A stretch of 64,000 bases of DNA from Lumbricus rubellus (taxonomy: Eukaryota > Annelida > Clitellata > Crassiclitellata > Lumbricidae): positions 31,000,726 through 31,064,725 of the forward strand of contig OX243825.1 of NCBI GenBank assembly GCA_945859605.1. The letters are read 5' to 3'. Each line of letters starts with the position of its first letter. Position 1 is the first letter of the stretch. A program made the position numbers and the translations under genes. Below the pieces are notes generated by a model, which was not told the origin of the DNA, did no database searches, and saw only the letters and a program-made list of their open reading frames with translations. This document shows, piece after piece, positions 31,741 through 43,098 of this stretch.

Positions 31741-33030
31741 CTTATTAATGACATTTTACTTGGATATGTTGCCTCAATGTTTTGAATGTTGTAACTGAGG
31801 TTGGTAAGTAAACAGTCTACCATTGTCCAGTATAGCAGTAATCAATCTAGCTTCCTTTCAAGAAAGCAAATTTGTCATAAATGGAAATTCTGCTTTAAAA
31901 AAGCAAGCTTTATTTTTATCAATAGAACTTCTATTTAACCAGGAATTTTGTAGCAATCCTACTTTATGCAAGAATTTTCCCGGTCAACCTCACTTCTGTA
32001 TGACCCTATGACTCACACAGGGAAAAAGTTTTGCCTGGGGTTAAATGGTGGAGGTTATCTATCGTTTTATCATAATAAATTTATCGCTATTGCATGGGAT
32101 TCAGCGTTAAGCGCACACACAAGTTGGATTAATGAAAAGAATTCTTGCTAAATAGAAGTCAAAAATTATTCAAATAATTTTTGATTCAATAAAAGAGATT
32201 TATGAAAGCATTATTGTCAAAATTGGAGCTGAAAAATTGGATTGATGAAAAATAATTGTTATTGAAGCAGAAGATGGATTGACAAAAGTTATTGATGAAA
32301 TAGGAGCTGGATTGAATAAGGAACCTTCATCCAGCTTCCATTCACCATTTGCCTGTGAGCCAATAATATTGTCGTGAACGAATTGTCCGTGAACCAGTTG
32401 TCATGAATCAGTTGTCCGCATACCAGTTGTCCGCGAACCAGTTGTCCGTGAACCAGTTGTCTGTGAACCAGTTTTCGTAAAACAGGTCGTCAGATTTTAG
32501 AGGAGGGAAATTGGTAGCATATTGGAAATTTTTTATCGAAGCTGCAACTGACTAAAAAAGGTAGTGAGAAATGTTCTGGCGCCAAAACACACTAGACCTA
32601 TATATAAGCAAAAAAGACACCGATAGAAGATTGTATTTACTGATTCTTATCAAGCATGAATTAATTAAATAAATAAATAATAAAAATAAACGGCTTTGAG
32701 CCTTTAGCTTTAATCTCTAGGTGGCAGTAACATCGTTTCTCCATCCAATTCTTTTTGTATTATTGAGATTTTAAATTACGCCATTTTTTCACGCAGAAAA
32801 ATTATTATTCTGTGACAGTTGTTTTCGAATAAATAATATGTTTTGATGACTGTTATCTGTTCAATTATTTGCGCCTGTGTCGTTTACTCTATGTGCGTGG
32901 TTCTAAGAACAATGTGAACAATCAATAAAGTAATTAAAGAACTATTTACGAAAACTTAGCATAGAGGACTGTACACTAGTGTGGGAAGTTGGACTTCGCC
33001 AACCTTAACACCGATATTCGTGATTTATAA
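31741..33030. repeat. Zinc-finger unit spacer, copy of 10.4-11.66 kb
   Basis: Homologous to 10,400-11,660: ttttgaatgttgtaactgag, ccattgtccagtatagcag, ggttatctatcgttttatca. Contains plus-orientation AGCTGGAT units and, at 32,360-32,491, the right terminal domain of a class-2 foldback element (gttgtccgtgaaccagttgtc units). The leader words ctctaggtggcagtaacatc follow at 32,713. Confidence 0.75.
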
Positions 33031-33038
33031 GTGTGATA

Positions 33039-33324
33039 GGTAAACGTGCAGACTGGCTGCCCGTACTCCAAACAATATGGCCGTTAACGAATGCAATAAA
33101 ATTAGAGCGCGACCTATAGACGACATCGCAACGTGAGGGTCGGTTAGGGCTCAGGTTAGGCGTCGTGAGGGTCGGTTAGGGTTAGTTTTAGGGTTAGTGC
33201 AGTCATTCTGCTGAAATTGAAGCGGAATTGATGAACAATGTCGTCGATGGTCGCGCTCTAATTCTATTGCATTCGTTGGCAGCCATATTGTTTGGAGTAC
33301 GGGCAGCCAGTCTGCATGTTTACC
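33039..33324. mobile_element. 286-bp element with GGTAAACRTGCAGACTGG ends
   Basis: About 75 bp of terminal inverted repeat (ggtaaacgtgcagactggct ... gtttacc), flanked by an exact 8-bp duplication gtgtgata (33,031-33,038 and 33,325-33,332). Related sites at about 38,803 and 55,198 lack it. The core is a TTAGGG-rich block (cgtgagggtcggttaggg twice) plus one AGCTGGAT-like unit (ttgaagcggaattgatgaac). No protein. Confidence 0.88.
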
Positions 33325-34056
33325 GTGTGATATTGACGAAGTGAGTAATAGTGAGTATTACATTATATCTGGTAGGTCTGCATTTTAGCGATTTTCTTTT
33401 TTCCAGTGAAACGTAATAGAGATTTTATATTTTAACGAAGGGTGTTCATTTTATCGATTTATTTTCTCCAGTTAAAAGTAATAATGATTTTATAATTATT
33501 TTAATGAATGGTCAACTCAATCTGGCTTTAAGAGCTTAAGGTAGGCTGTTCGAATCTCGTAGGACGTATGGCATGGCTGCATATAATAATATGATTTAAG
33601 CTAATGTCTTCTGTGATTTGTGTTTTTGTAAATTATTGTTTGAATTGCATAGCTCAAATATGATTGTACTCATACCGCATTATGATTATGATGATGATGG
33701 TCATTATTTTTTTTTGGCCCCGTGGTATACAGGATCCATCAGGGACTTCGCTACCGCCTAATGGAAAATCACAGTCTGGAACAGCCCTATTCACACTCTG
33801 TGTCCTGATCGGCGAAAGCGCCCCTAAAGGCAACCGCGTTGTAACGTTGTATCGTCAGCTAGATTCGCTGGAACAAAAAGGTTGTATCTCGTGGCTCCCC
33901 CAATATAGTGGATCTTTGTCCCAGGTCCGAAAGCAATATCAATCCTTCGCTGTTAATCGGACCCATGGTTTCGATCGCCAAAGGGACAAAAAATATGTTG
34001 ACAATAGTTCGTTGTATTTGTCAGTTTTGCGAACCGACGCCTTCTCTGCCACGGCG

Positions 34057-34512
34057 CCGGTGTAAAGGTTTGAGATTACCCCCTCCTAAACATTACCCCC
34101 CTGAAAACTGTAAATTGCATCAATCATCGCATTTATTGCACTAAAATAATCGGGAAAATCATCCCGCTTCTTGTTTTGATCTGAAGATTTTCATCCGTCA
34201 TCCCACTTCGTGGTTTGTTGTGAATATTTTCATTTGTAACTAAAATACTAATCGCCGCTGAAGTTACAATGGAGAAAATGTCTTCGAGGCTATTATTTTT
34301 TTCGGATCAAAATATTGATAACAAAACACGAAGTGGGATGACGGATGATATTCTGCAGACCAAAACAAGAAGTGGGATGATTTTTCTGATTTTATTAGTG
34401 CAATAAATGCGATGATTGATGCAAATCTAGTTTCCGGGGGGTAATCTGGGACCGGTTTCAAGTTACCGGGGGGTAATGTTTAGGAGGGGGTAATTTGAAA
34501 CCTTTACACCGG
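34057..34512. mobile_element. CCGGTGTAAAGG foldback MITE, complete copy
   Basis: Ends ccggtgtaaaggtttgag and cctttacaccgg; about 200 bp of each half is complementary to the other (cccccctcctaaacattacc-type words and tcatcccacttcgtg in mirror image). No open frame of note. The same copy lies at 50,940-51,395. The target duplication could not be defined. Confidence 0.8.
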
Positions 34513-34667
34513 CCCTTTGACTTTATCATTATTATTATTATTAGCAGTTAAAGAAAAGTTTTCTTGTTTAGTGGCAACACAATGCTTATATATTTACCAA
34601 AAAAAGTTGGGCATTGATTGATCACAAAGCTTGCCAAAATTGCAGAACAATGTTTTTACTTCCGCAG

Positions 34668-35323
34668 GAATTAATGCAAAGTCGACAGAAAGGAAATGAA
34701 CTTTTTTAACTGGCGAAAATCATTTCCACAGAGTTGCAACAGATCAAAGTGTGTATAATAATGTGCATATGAAAATATCCATGCAGTTTGAAATTTGTGA
34801 TAAGCTATTTACATGTGAACACAAATCTGGATTTCATAGAAGAAGTAATGCTACGAAACAACACTTAAGTGCAGTTTGTGTAAAGCATCATTTCACATTG
34901 TAGCACTCTGCATTTTGATACGAACACTCTAACTGGAGCAAATGCAAACAAATGCAATTTATGTGAGAAAGCATTTGCACGGAAATAATGGCCTGATACA
35001 TCGTACAAGGACCCATATTGGAGAAAAGCCATTCGACTGCAATTTGTGTGACAAAACATTTTCACAATTTTAGAATTCACTGAATAACCACATGAAAATA
35101 CACTTCACAGAAACTCCATGCAAAGTCCAACATATGGCATAAATAAAAGAATTCATATTGCAGAAAAACAATATAAGTGCAATCTATGCGAAAACACATT
35201 TTCACACAGTGGTAGGCCACGCAAGAACCCACACTGCAGAAAGGCATTCATGTGTGTTTGTCAGTAAGCAATTAGATTGAAGGTTGTTTTTAAAGACCAT
35301 AATCATCAGAACACACTGAAGAA
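34668..35323 (+). pseudogene. Decayed 5' finger region before ZF-5
   Basis: Starts after acceptor ttttacttccgcag. The first part stays open (FEICDKLFTCEHKSGF), then stops at about 34,903. Former fingers (tgcaatttgtgtgacaaaac) follow in broken frames up to the intact Met at 35,324. Virtually identical to 51,551-52,206. Confidence 0.65.
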
Positions 35324-36784
35324 ATGTCATACACATGCAAATTATGTCATAAAACATTTCAACATAGATCTCATCTCCTACGTCACACAATGTCACACAC
35401 AGGAGAGAAGCCATTCAAGTGTAATGTATGCAACAAAGCATTTGCACAGAGGAGTACTCTAGTAGGCCATACAAGAATCCACACTGGAGAAAAGCCATAC
35501 AATTGCAACCTATGTCATGCAGCATTCACATGGCAATATGGTCTTGCATGCCACACCAAAACGCACACTGGAGTAAAGCCTTACTCATGCAATTTGTGCC
35601 ACAAACGATTTACACGACAGAGTACTTTTTTTCCCATACAAGGTTACACACTGGGGAAAAGCCGTACAAGTGCAGTACATGTAAGAAATCATTTGCATCA
35701 AAAGAAGGTCTTGTATCCCACACAAGAACCCACACTGGAAAAAAGCCATACTTATGCCTACTGTGCTGCAAGAGGTTTTCTACTTCAGATGGTATGAAGT
35801 GCCATGCTAGAATGCACACTGGAGAGAAACCATACAAGTGCAATCTATGTGACAAAGTGTTTGCACAGAAGGCTCATCTGGAAAAGCACACAAGAGCACA
35901 CACTGGAGAGAAACCATACAAGTGCAATCTATGTGACAAAGTTTTTGCACAGAAGGCTCATCTGGAAAACCACACAAGAGCACACACTGGAGAAAAGCCA
36001 TTCAGGTGCAATATATGTCAGAAATCATTGGCGTCGAAGACAAATCTTGCATCCCATACAAGAACCCATTCTGGAGAAAAACCATTCTTGTACAATTTTT
36101 GTCAGAAAGCGTTTAGAAGCAGGAGTGCTCTTGAAGTACATGTAAGAACCCACACTAAAAAAACGCCATACAAATGCAAATTGTGTCAGAAAATGTTTGC
36201 ACATAGAAGTAATCTGCGTTATCATGAAAAGAACCCACACTGGAGAAAAGCCATTCAGGTGCAATATATGTCAGAAATCATTGTCGTCGAAGACAAATCT
36301 TGCATACCATACAAGAACCCACACTGGAGAAAAGATATTGAAGTACAATTCATTTTGCAAAGGTGTCAATCTGAAGCCGCACATGAAATCCGAAACAACG
36401 AATAACTTTTCCAAGGACGAGTTATGTGATAACTCGACAACGAATTACCGTTTAAATACTTCAGTTCAGAGAATCTCAATACATCCTGAATATGAGAATT
36501 TCCTTGGTGGAAAAGAGTTCTTGCCAACAGAGGAATTGCCTCACAGTTTTACGCAAAGTATTGATCCACATTCAAGTGAAAGAATGCATTCTGGAGATTC
36601 TTCAGTGACTCGTTACAACATGGATGAGTTTACTTTAAGACCTTTTGGTTGTGGATATTGCGATGAAGTGTTCGAATTCGAACAGACATTTGTGGATCAT
36701 TGTTATGATCACAACTGTGATGATCCGCAGAAAGACGGTTTCCTTGAAGTGACTGAAATGCGACTTTTGACTTACTTTCCATGA
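35324..36784 (+). pseudogene. ZF-5: C2H2 zinc-finger gene with two frameshifts
   Basis: Starts MSYTCKLC like ZF-4. The frame breaks in finger 4, where agtactttttttccc has lost the A present in ZF-6 (agtacattttttt). It breaks again after finger 10, where tcatgaaaagaaccc has one A more than ZF-7 (tcatgaaagaaccc). Fingers 1-3, 5-10 and the last one, and the C-terminal module ending [12 protein letters not shown], are otherwise readable. One zinc ligand is also lost: FLYNFC replaces FLCNFC. The second frameshift is shared with ZF-6 and so precedes the duplication; the first and the Cys loss arose later. Any product would stop at 35,795. Confidence 0.85.
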
Positions 36785-36917
36785 GCAAATAGATCTTGAT
36801 TGATTGTTGTTAACTGCCAGTTTTACTTCAGCCATATATGGCTTTATGTAGATTGGCTTATTGTATCGTATCGTATTGTATCTGACAACTTATAAAGCGC
36901 TTCTTGCGGTTGTACTA

Positions 36918-37686
36918 CATTTCCCCCTGGACAAACCGCCCCGACAACCCCCCACCTAGGGTAGGACATACCCCTGGTAGAATATATTGCACATAAGGGG
37001 CCGTACTATAAAACGACGGTCCTAAGTACGCAAGCTAGATTGATGAAAATGTTCTTGCTTAAATGGAAGCTGGATTGGTGAAAATGTTCTTGCTGAAATG
37101 GAAGCTGGATTGATAAAAATGTTCTTGCTTAAATGGAAGCTGGATTGATGAAAATAAATTTTATTTAAGTGGAAGCTGGATTGATGAAAATGTTCTTGCT
37201 GAAATGGAAGCTGGATTGATGATAATGTTCTGGCTTAAATAGAAGCTGGGTTGATGAAAATAGTATTGCTTAAATTGGAGCTGTATGGACAAAAATAATT
37301 ATTATTTAAAAAGAAGTTGTATTAAACTAATCTTTGCCTAAATGGAAGCTGGATTGATGGCAAGGATTAATGCTGGAATAAATTAACCAACAGGTAATAC
37401 ATTAGCTTCAGATCGGAGTGACTGAATGACACTAAGAAGTTATAAGTTCACGCCTGGATGACAGCGACATGTGTTTACCCGTATGACACTAATTATATTA
37501 GTTGACGCAGCACCGCGACTTGGTTAATTAGCCTAAGTTTGAGCATATTATAAGCCTAAATGCAGAAATATGGTAGGCCTATTTTCGGAGCACAGGGATG
37601 AATTGTCCGGGGGTGGGTTAATGTCGTAGGCTAAATCAGGGGAAATTGTCCGGGTGTTTTGTCCGGGGGGCTGTCAAGGGGTAAAG
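36918..37686. mobile_element. Foldback-type element, CCCCTGGACAA ends (copy after ZF-5)
   Basis: Same element and position as at 14,235-15,003, between the halves of the LINE RT fragment (36,838-36,860 and 37,718-38,026). The 35-bp AGCTGGAT core is intact. Small differences from the first copy show that it was carried by duplication rather than inserted independently. Confidence 0.65.
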
Positions 37687-38035
37687 TAAGTAGGCTTAGA
37701 CCGATCGAAGTTGAGACTAGGGATTATCTAAAGGGCAGAAGGCAGAATGCTTCCTATAATAATGGGCAATTTTCTCAAATGCTTCACCAGTATTATAATA
37801 TTGCTAACGATGTGCCACACGGTTCTATATTGGGCTCATTGCTATTTTTTGTTAGTGATAATATTTTTCTTTCGAATACTTAAACTTTAAGTTTACTCCG
37901 GTTCATTATGTTTTCTGATGACACCAATAATTATTGATGTCATTATGTCTATTAACTTTGTTACAGAACTTGTCAATAAGCAAAAAAGACACTTCTGGCA
38001 GATTCTATATGCATGGCGTGTACAATGTACAATTG

Positions 38036-38511
38036 GGTTCCACGACAACTGGTTCACAGACAACTGGTTCAACGACAACTGGTTCACGGACAACTCGTCC
38101 ACCGACAACTCGTCCACTGAAATAGAAGCCGGATTATTGAGAAAACGCTTGGGAAATAGAAGCTGGATGAAGGTTTTTACAGGTGAAATAGAAGCTGGAT
38201 TTATGAAAAACCACTTAAGAAATGGAAGATGAATTTATTTTATTTTCTATCTGAAATAGAAGCTGGATGCATGTTGAGACACATGATGAAAATCATCAAT
38301 TCAGCTTCCATTTAAGAAAGAAAACCATTAGACTTTTTCTCATAAATCCAGCTCCTATTTCGTAAATAAAGAACCTTCATCCAGCTTCTATTGCCCAAGC
38401 GTTTTCTCAATAATCCGGCTTCTATTTCGGTGAACCAGCTGTCGGTGAACCAGTTGTCCGTGGACGAGTTGTCGTTGGACGAGTTGTCGGTGAACGAGTT
38501 GTCGTGACACC
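38036..38511. mobile_element. Class-2 foldback element copy E (476 bp), absent from unit 2
   Basis: Ends ggttccacgacaactggttc and gttgtcgtgacacc with 15-bp terminal units ACGACAACTGGTTCA. The core is AGCTGGAT units in both orientations. An exact 9-bp duplication gtacaattg lies at 38,027-38,035 and 38,512-38,520. The unit-2 equivalent at 54,911-54,919 has a single gtacaattg and no element. Inserted in LINE-derived sequence. Confidence 0.95.
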
Positions 38512-39383
38512 GTACAATTGTACATCAACCAATCAGCTTTGAGTCTTTAGCTTTAATCTCTAGATGGCAGTAACATCGCTTGTGTATCCAATTCGATTTG
38601 TATTATTGAGATTTTATTTTACGCCATTTTTTGTACATAAATATTCTGTTACAGTCTGTTGTTTTCGTATAAATGATATTTTTTGATGAGTTATTTGTGC
38701 AGTTATTAAATTTTGTACCTTTGTCGTTTACTATTTGTTGTACACTAGTGCGGGAAGATAGACTTTGCCAACCTTAACATAGATAGTCGTGATTATAAGT
38801 GTGATATTGACGAAGTGAGTAATAGTGAGTATTAAGCTTATATATGGTAAACGTGTATTTAACTATGGTAAATTCTTCGCCATTGCATGAGTTTCAGCAT
38901 TAGTCAAATTGCTAAGACTCCTTTTTAGGAATTACTTTTTTCCAGTGATGAAAAGCAATGACGATTCGGTAAACGTGTATTTTATCGTTGCAAATTATTC
39001 GCCATTGCACGGGTAAATAACAATGGTGCCACGAGCGAATAATTTACAACGCTAAAATACATGTTTACCTTTTAATGAAGGGTCTTCGGTTCATGTATAT
39101 TTTTTGACCACCAAAATCTCTAAATTCGATGAAAACTATTTCCTGACGAAACAGAAGCGGGATTTATCGCGTGAGGGTCGGTTAGGGATCAGGTTAGGCG
39201 CCATGAGGGTTGGTTAGGGTTAGTGTTAGGGTTAGTGCAGTCATTATGCTGAAATTGAAGCTGGATTGATGAACAATAATTTTCCTTTTTCTGCTGCTGC
39301 TGCTGCTGCTGTTGCTGTAAAAAAATGTATGGGCATTGATCACAAAGCTTGCATCAATTAAAAAATAATTTTTACTTCTGCAG

Positions 39384-40168
39384 GACTAAAGGTGCAAGAA
39401 AGAATGCATAGCCGAGAGAAAAGAAATGAACTTTTTTACTGTTGAAAATCATTTCCACAGAGTTGCAAAAGATCAAAAGTGTTTATAATAATCTGCATAT
39501 GAAAATATCCACGCAGTTGGAAATTTGTGATATAAGCTATTTACACGAGAACACAAATCTGGATTCCAAAGAAAAAGTAATGCTATGAAGGAGCACTTAA
39601 TTGCAGTTTGTGTAAAGCATCATTTCACACTGTAGCACTCTGTATTTTGATACGAAAACTCTAACTGGTGCAACTGCATACAAATGCAATTTATGTGAGA
39701 AAGCATTTGCAAAGAAATAGTGGCCTGAAACGTCGTACAAGGACCCATATTGGAGAAAAACCATTTGACAGCAATTTGTGTGAGAAAACATTTTCACAAA
39801 GGAATTCACTGAATAGCCGTGCGTTAAAATACACTCCACAAAAACTCCATCCAAATCGGATATATGGCATAAAGAATTTGCAAAGAAGGACACTCTGGAA
39901 TGCCATAGCAAAACCCACATGGGTGGAAAATCGTTCAAGTCCAACCTTTGTCATCAGGTATTTTCTAACAAATCTCGCTTAACATGTCATAAAAATCCAT
40001 AAATGCGGGAAAACAATATAAGTGCAATCTATGCGAAAACACATTTGCACACAGTGGTAGGCCATGCAAGAACCCACACTGCAGAAAGGCATTCATGTGT
40101 GTTTGTCAGTAAGCAATTAGATTGAAGGTTGTTTTTAAAGACCATAATCATCAGAACACACTGAAGAA
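39384..40168 (+). pseudogene. Decayed 5' finger region of the ZF-4b exon
   Basis: Counterpart of 19,878-20,665, with the same stops and frame changes and a few single-base differences. Preceded by the acceptor tttttacttctgcag and a (CTG)7 tract at about 39,291. Confidence 0.7.
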
Positions 40169-41371
40169 ATGTCATACACATGCAAATTATGTCATAAAAC
40201 ATTTCAACATAGATCTCATCTCCTACGTCACACAATGTCACACACAGGAGAGAAGCCATTCAAGTGTAATGTATGCAACAAAGCATTTGCGCAGAGGAGT
40301 ACTCTAGTAGGCCATACAAGAATCCACACTGGAGAAAAGCCATACAATTGCAACCTATGTCATGCAGCATTCACATGGCAATATGGTCTTGCATGCCACA
40401 CCAAAACGCACACTGGAGTAAAGCCTTATTCATGCAATTTGTGCCACAAAAGATTTACACGACAGAGTAGTTTTTTTTCCCATACAAGGTTACACACTGG
40501 GGAAAAGCCGTACAAGTGCAGTACATGTAAGAAATCATTTGCATCAAAAGAAGGTCTTGTATCCCACACAAGAACCCACTCTGAAAAAAAGCCATACTCA
40601 TGCCATCTTTGCTCCAAGAAGTTTGCTTGTTCAAGTGGTTTGAAGTGCCATGTAAGGACCCACACTGGAGAAAAACCTTACCAGTGCAATCTATGTGTCA
40701 AGACGTTTTCACAGAAGGGTAATCTGGATAACCATGCAAGGACCCACACTGGAGAAAAGCCATTCAGGTGCAATATATGTCAGAAATCATTGGTGTCGAA
40801 GACAAGTCTTGATTACCATACAAGAACTCATTCTGGAGAAAAGCCGTTCTTGTGCAGCTTTTGTCAGAAAGCGTTTAGAAGTAGGATTCGGCTGGAAGAG
40901 CATGTAAGAAACCACACCGATGAAACGCCATACAAATGCAAATTGTGTCAGAAAATATTTGCACACCGAAGAACTCTTCTGTGCCATGCAAGAACTCACA
41001 CTGAAGAAAAGCCATACAAGTGCAATATTTGTCCCCAATCATTTAAATTAAAGGCAGCTATTGTATATCATACAAGAACCCACACTGGAGAAAAGCCATT
41101 GAAGTACATGCCAACAGAGGAATTGCCTAACACTTTTACGCAAAGTATTAATCCACACTCAAGTGAAAGAATGCATTCTGGAGATTATTCAGTAATTTGT
41201 GACAACACTGATGAGTTTACTTTAAGACCTTTTGGTTGTGGATATTGCGATGAAGTGTTTGAATTCGAACAGACATTTGTGGAGCATTGCTATGATCACA
41301 ACTGTGATGATCCGCAGAAAGACGGTCTCCTTGAAGTGACTGAAATGAGACTTTTGACTTACTTTCCATAA
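40169..41371 (+). CDS. ZF-4b: second copy of ZF-4
   Basis: A 400-residue protein with 11 fingers and the C-terminal module, identical to ZF-4 except Ala for Pro in finger 6 (KKFACSSGLK). Ala is the residue in ZF-3's equivalent finger (KKFASRSSLK), so Pro in ZF-4 is the derived state. Finger DNA-contact positions are unchanged, so both copies should recognise the same sequence. The intact frame and near-identity mean that the duplication was recent or that gene conversion maintains it. It could also be an assembly duplicate, although different flanking insertions argue against that. Confidence 0.88.
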   Translation: MSYTCKLCHKTFQHRSHLLRHTMSHTGEKPFKCNVCNKAFAQRSTLVGHTRIHTGEKPYNCNLCHAAFTWQYGLACHTKTHTGVKPYSCNLCHKRFTRQSSFFSHTRLHTGEKPYKCSTCKKSFASKEGLVSHTRTHSEKKPYSCHLCSKKFACSSGLKCHVRTHTGEKPYQCNLCVKTFSQKGNLDNHARTHTGEKPFRCNICQKSLVSKTSLDYHTRTHSGEKPFLCSFCQKAFRSRIRLEEHVRNHTDETPYKCKLCQKIFAHRRTLLCHARTHTEEKPYKCNICPQSFKLKAAIVYHTRTHTGEKPLKYMPTEELPNTFTQSINPHSSERMHSGDYSVICDNTDEFTLRPFGCGYCDEVFEFEQTFVEHCYDHNCDDPQKDGLLEVTEMRLLTYFP

Positions 41372-41399
41372 ACGAAATATAGCTCGACTGTTCATATCT

Positions 41400-41778
41400 T
41401 GATCTGCTAGTTATGTGATAGCTCAACTGAAAATTGTCATTTAAATAGGTCAGTTCGCAAGATTTCGATACATTCTGGATATATTTACGAGGATTTTCGT
41501 ATTGGAAAAGAGTCGGTGACAATAGAACCGTTGCCTCAAGATTTTGAGCAAAGCATAAATCCGTGTTCACGTGATAGAGTGCATTCTGGCAATTATTCCG
41601 TAATCAGTGACAATATGGGTGACTTCAGTTTACGACCCTACGGCTGTGGATATTGTGATGAAGTGTTTGAATTCGAAAAACATTTATGGATCATTGCTAT
41701 GATCACTATCAGGATGCTGCAAAGAAAGACACTTTTCTTGAAGGGACTGCAATGCGACTTCTGACTTACTTTCCATGA
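41400..41778 (+). pseudogene. Second C-terminal module after ZF-4b, frameshifted
   Basis: Copy of 21,900-22,275 with the same 1-bp loss in the finger (gaaaaacatttatgg), so the lesion precedes the duplication. Confidence 0.8.
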
Positions 41779-41932
41779 AGAACGAGATCTTAAATATTTT
41801 CTTTTATGTTGTAATCTGCCAGTTTTACTTCAGTGATATAGACGATTGAAGTTTTAGCTATCCTGACCATTTATTTGCAATCTTATGCTGACTGTTTGTT
41901 TAAAATGGGTCTTGCTGCTAAACATTTTACGT

Positions 41933-42254
41933 CAGAATGCATGCCTCATCTAACTACTGTATGGCTTTATGTAGATTGGCTTAGGAACTATCTAAAAGGC
42001 AGATAATTTTATCAAATGGTATCTAGGCTGGCTACTGTAGGTATCACCTGTGGTGTGCCACATGGCTCTATAGTGGGTCCATTGCTATTGCTAATCATGT
42101 TTTGAATACTTATTGTCTACTCCAGTTCATTATGTTTTCTGAGGACACCAATGTCATTGTGTATAATATCTCTGTTATAGAACTCTAGAATAAGCTAAAT
42201 GCTGATTTGCAAAATGCAGATAAATGGTTCAAAGCAAATAAACTTCTCTTAACC
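41933..42254 (+). pseudogene. LINE RT fragment after ZF-4b
   Basis: Copy of 22,430-22,751 with the same broken RT segments (GVPHGSIVGPLL, NADKWFKANK) and the same truncation by the foldback element. Confidence 0.75.
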
Positions 42255-42793
42255 GGTTCCACAACAACTGGTTCAACGACAACTGGTTCAACGACAACTG
42301 GTTCATCGACAATTCGTTCACCGACAACTGGTTCACGACAATTTTTACACGACAATATTATTGGAGCTGGTTCGAGGAAAATATTCTTGCTTAAACTGGA
42401 GCTGGATTGATGAAAATATTCTTGCTTAAATTGGAGATGTATTGGTGAAAATGTTCTTGCTTAAACTGTAGCTGTTTTGATGAAAACGTTCTTGCTTAAA
42501 TTGGAACAAGATTGATGAAAACAGCTCGTGAAAGGGATGCTGGATAATGGTAATTTTATATCTGAAATATAAACTGGATTAATGAATAGAATGCTTGATA
42601 AATGGAAGCTGGATTACTGATTTGCATTCATATATTTCAACATGCATCCAGCTTCCATTTCTCAAACGCTTTATCATTAATCAGGCTTCCATTTCTCAAA
42701 GGTTATTTTTTCAATACAAATTCTTTTTCACCTATAAGGATTTAGGAACCTTCATACAGCTTCCATTCACCATTTGCCAATAATATTGTCCTG
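42255..42793 (+). mobile_element. Class-2 foldback element, copy of 22,752
   Basis: Identical in organisation to 22,752-23,290 and carried by the segmental duplication: left domain of ACGACAACTGGTTCA units, bidirectional AGCTGGAT core and eroded right end. Confidence 0.7.
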
Positions 42794-43098
42794 TACCAGG
42801 TAAATAAGCGGTTTCGACATCTCAGTATAGGTCAGGTCAAATCTGGGCGGAAGTGACCTCCATGATCTCTAAGGTGACTGCCGGAAGCATTTTCTCCGAT
42901 CCCAGGTGACTTTAGCAAAAAAGGCGGAGCCATATAAAACTTCGCCTCCTAATTTGCTGTATATGGGTCAATGTAAAAATAGACTGACCACGCCTCTCCT
43001 CCATCTTTCAGGGATTGTTGATTCCGTTCGGCACACACGTTTCCGCCTACTTTTGAAGTAATTTAGGCAATAAAATGTCAGTTTATCGTAAATATGTC

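Noticed and set aside
33664..34065. 133-residue frame, and its extension at 50,169-50,639, as a gene
   Set aside because: The two copies end differently only because different transposons follow; there is no domain and no Kozak or splice support. An unknown exon cannot be fully excluded.
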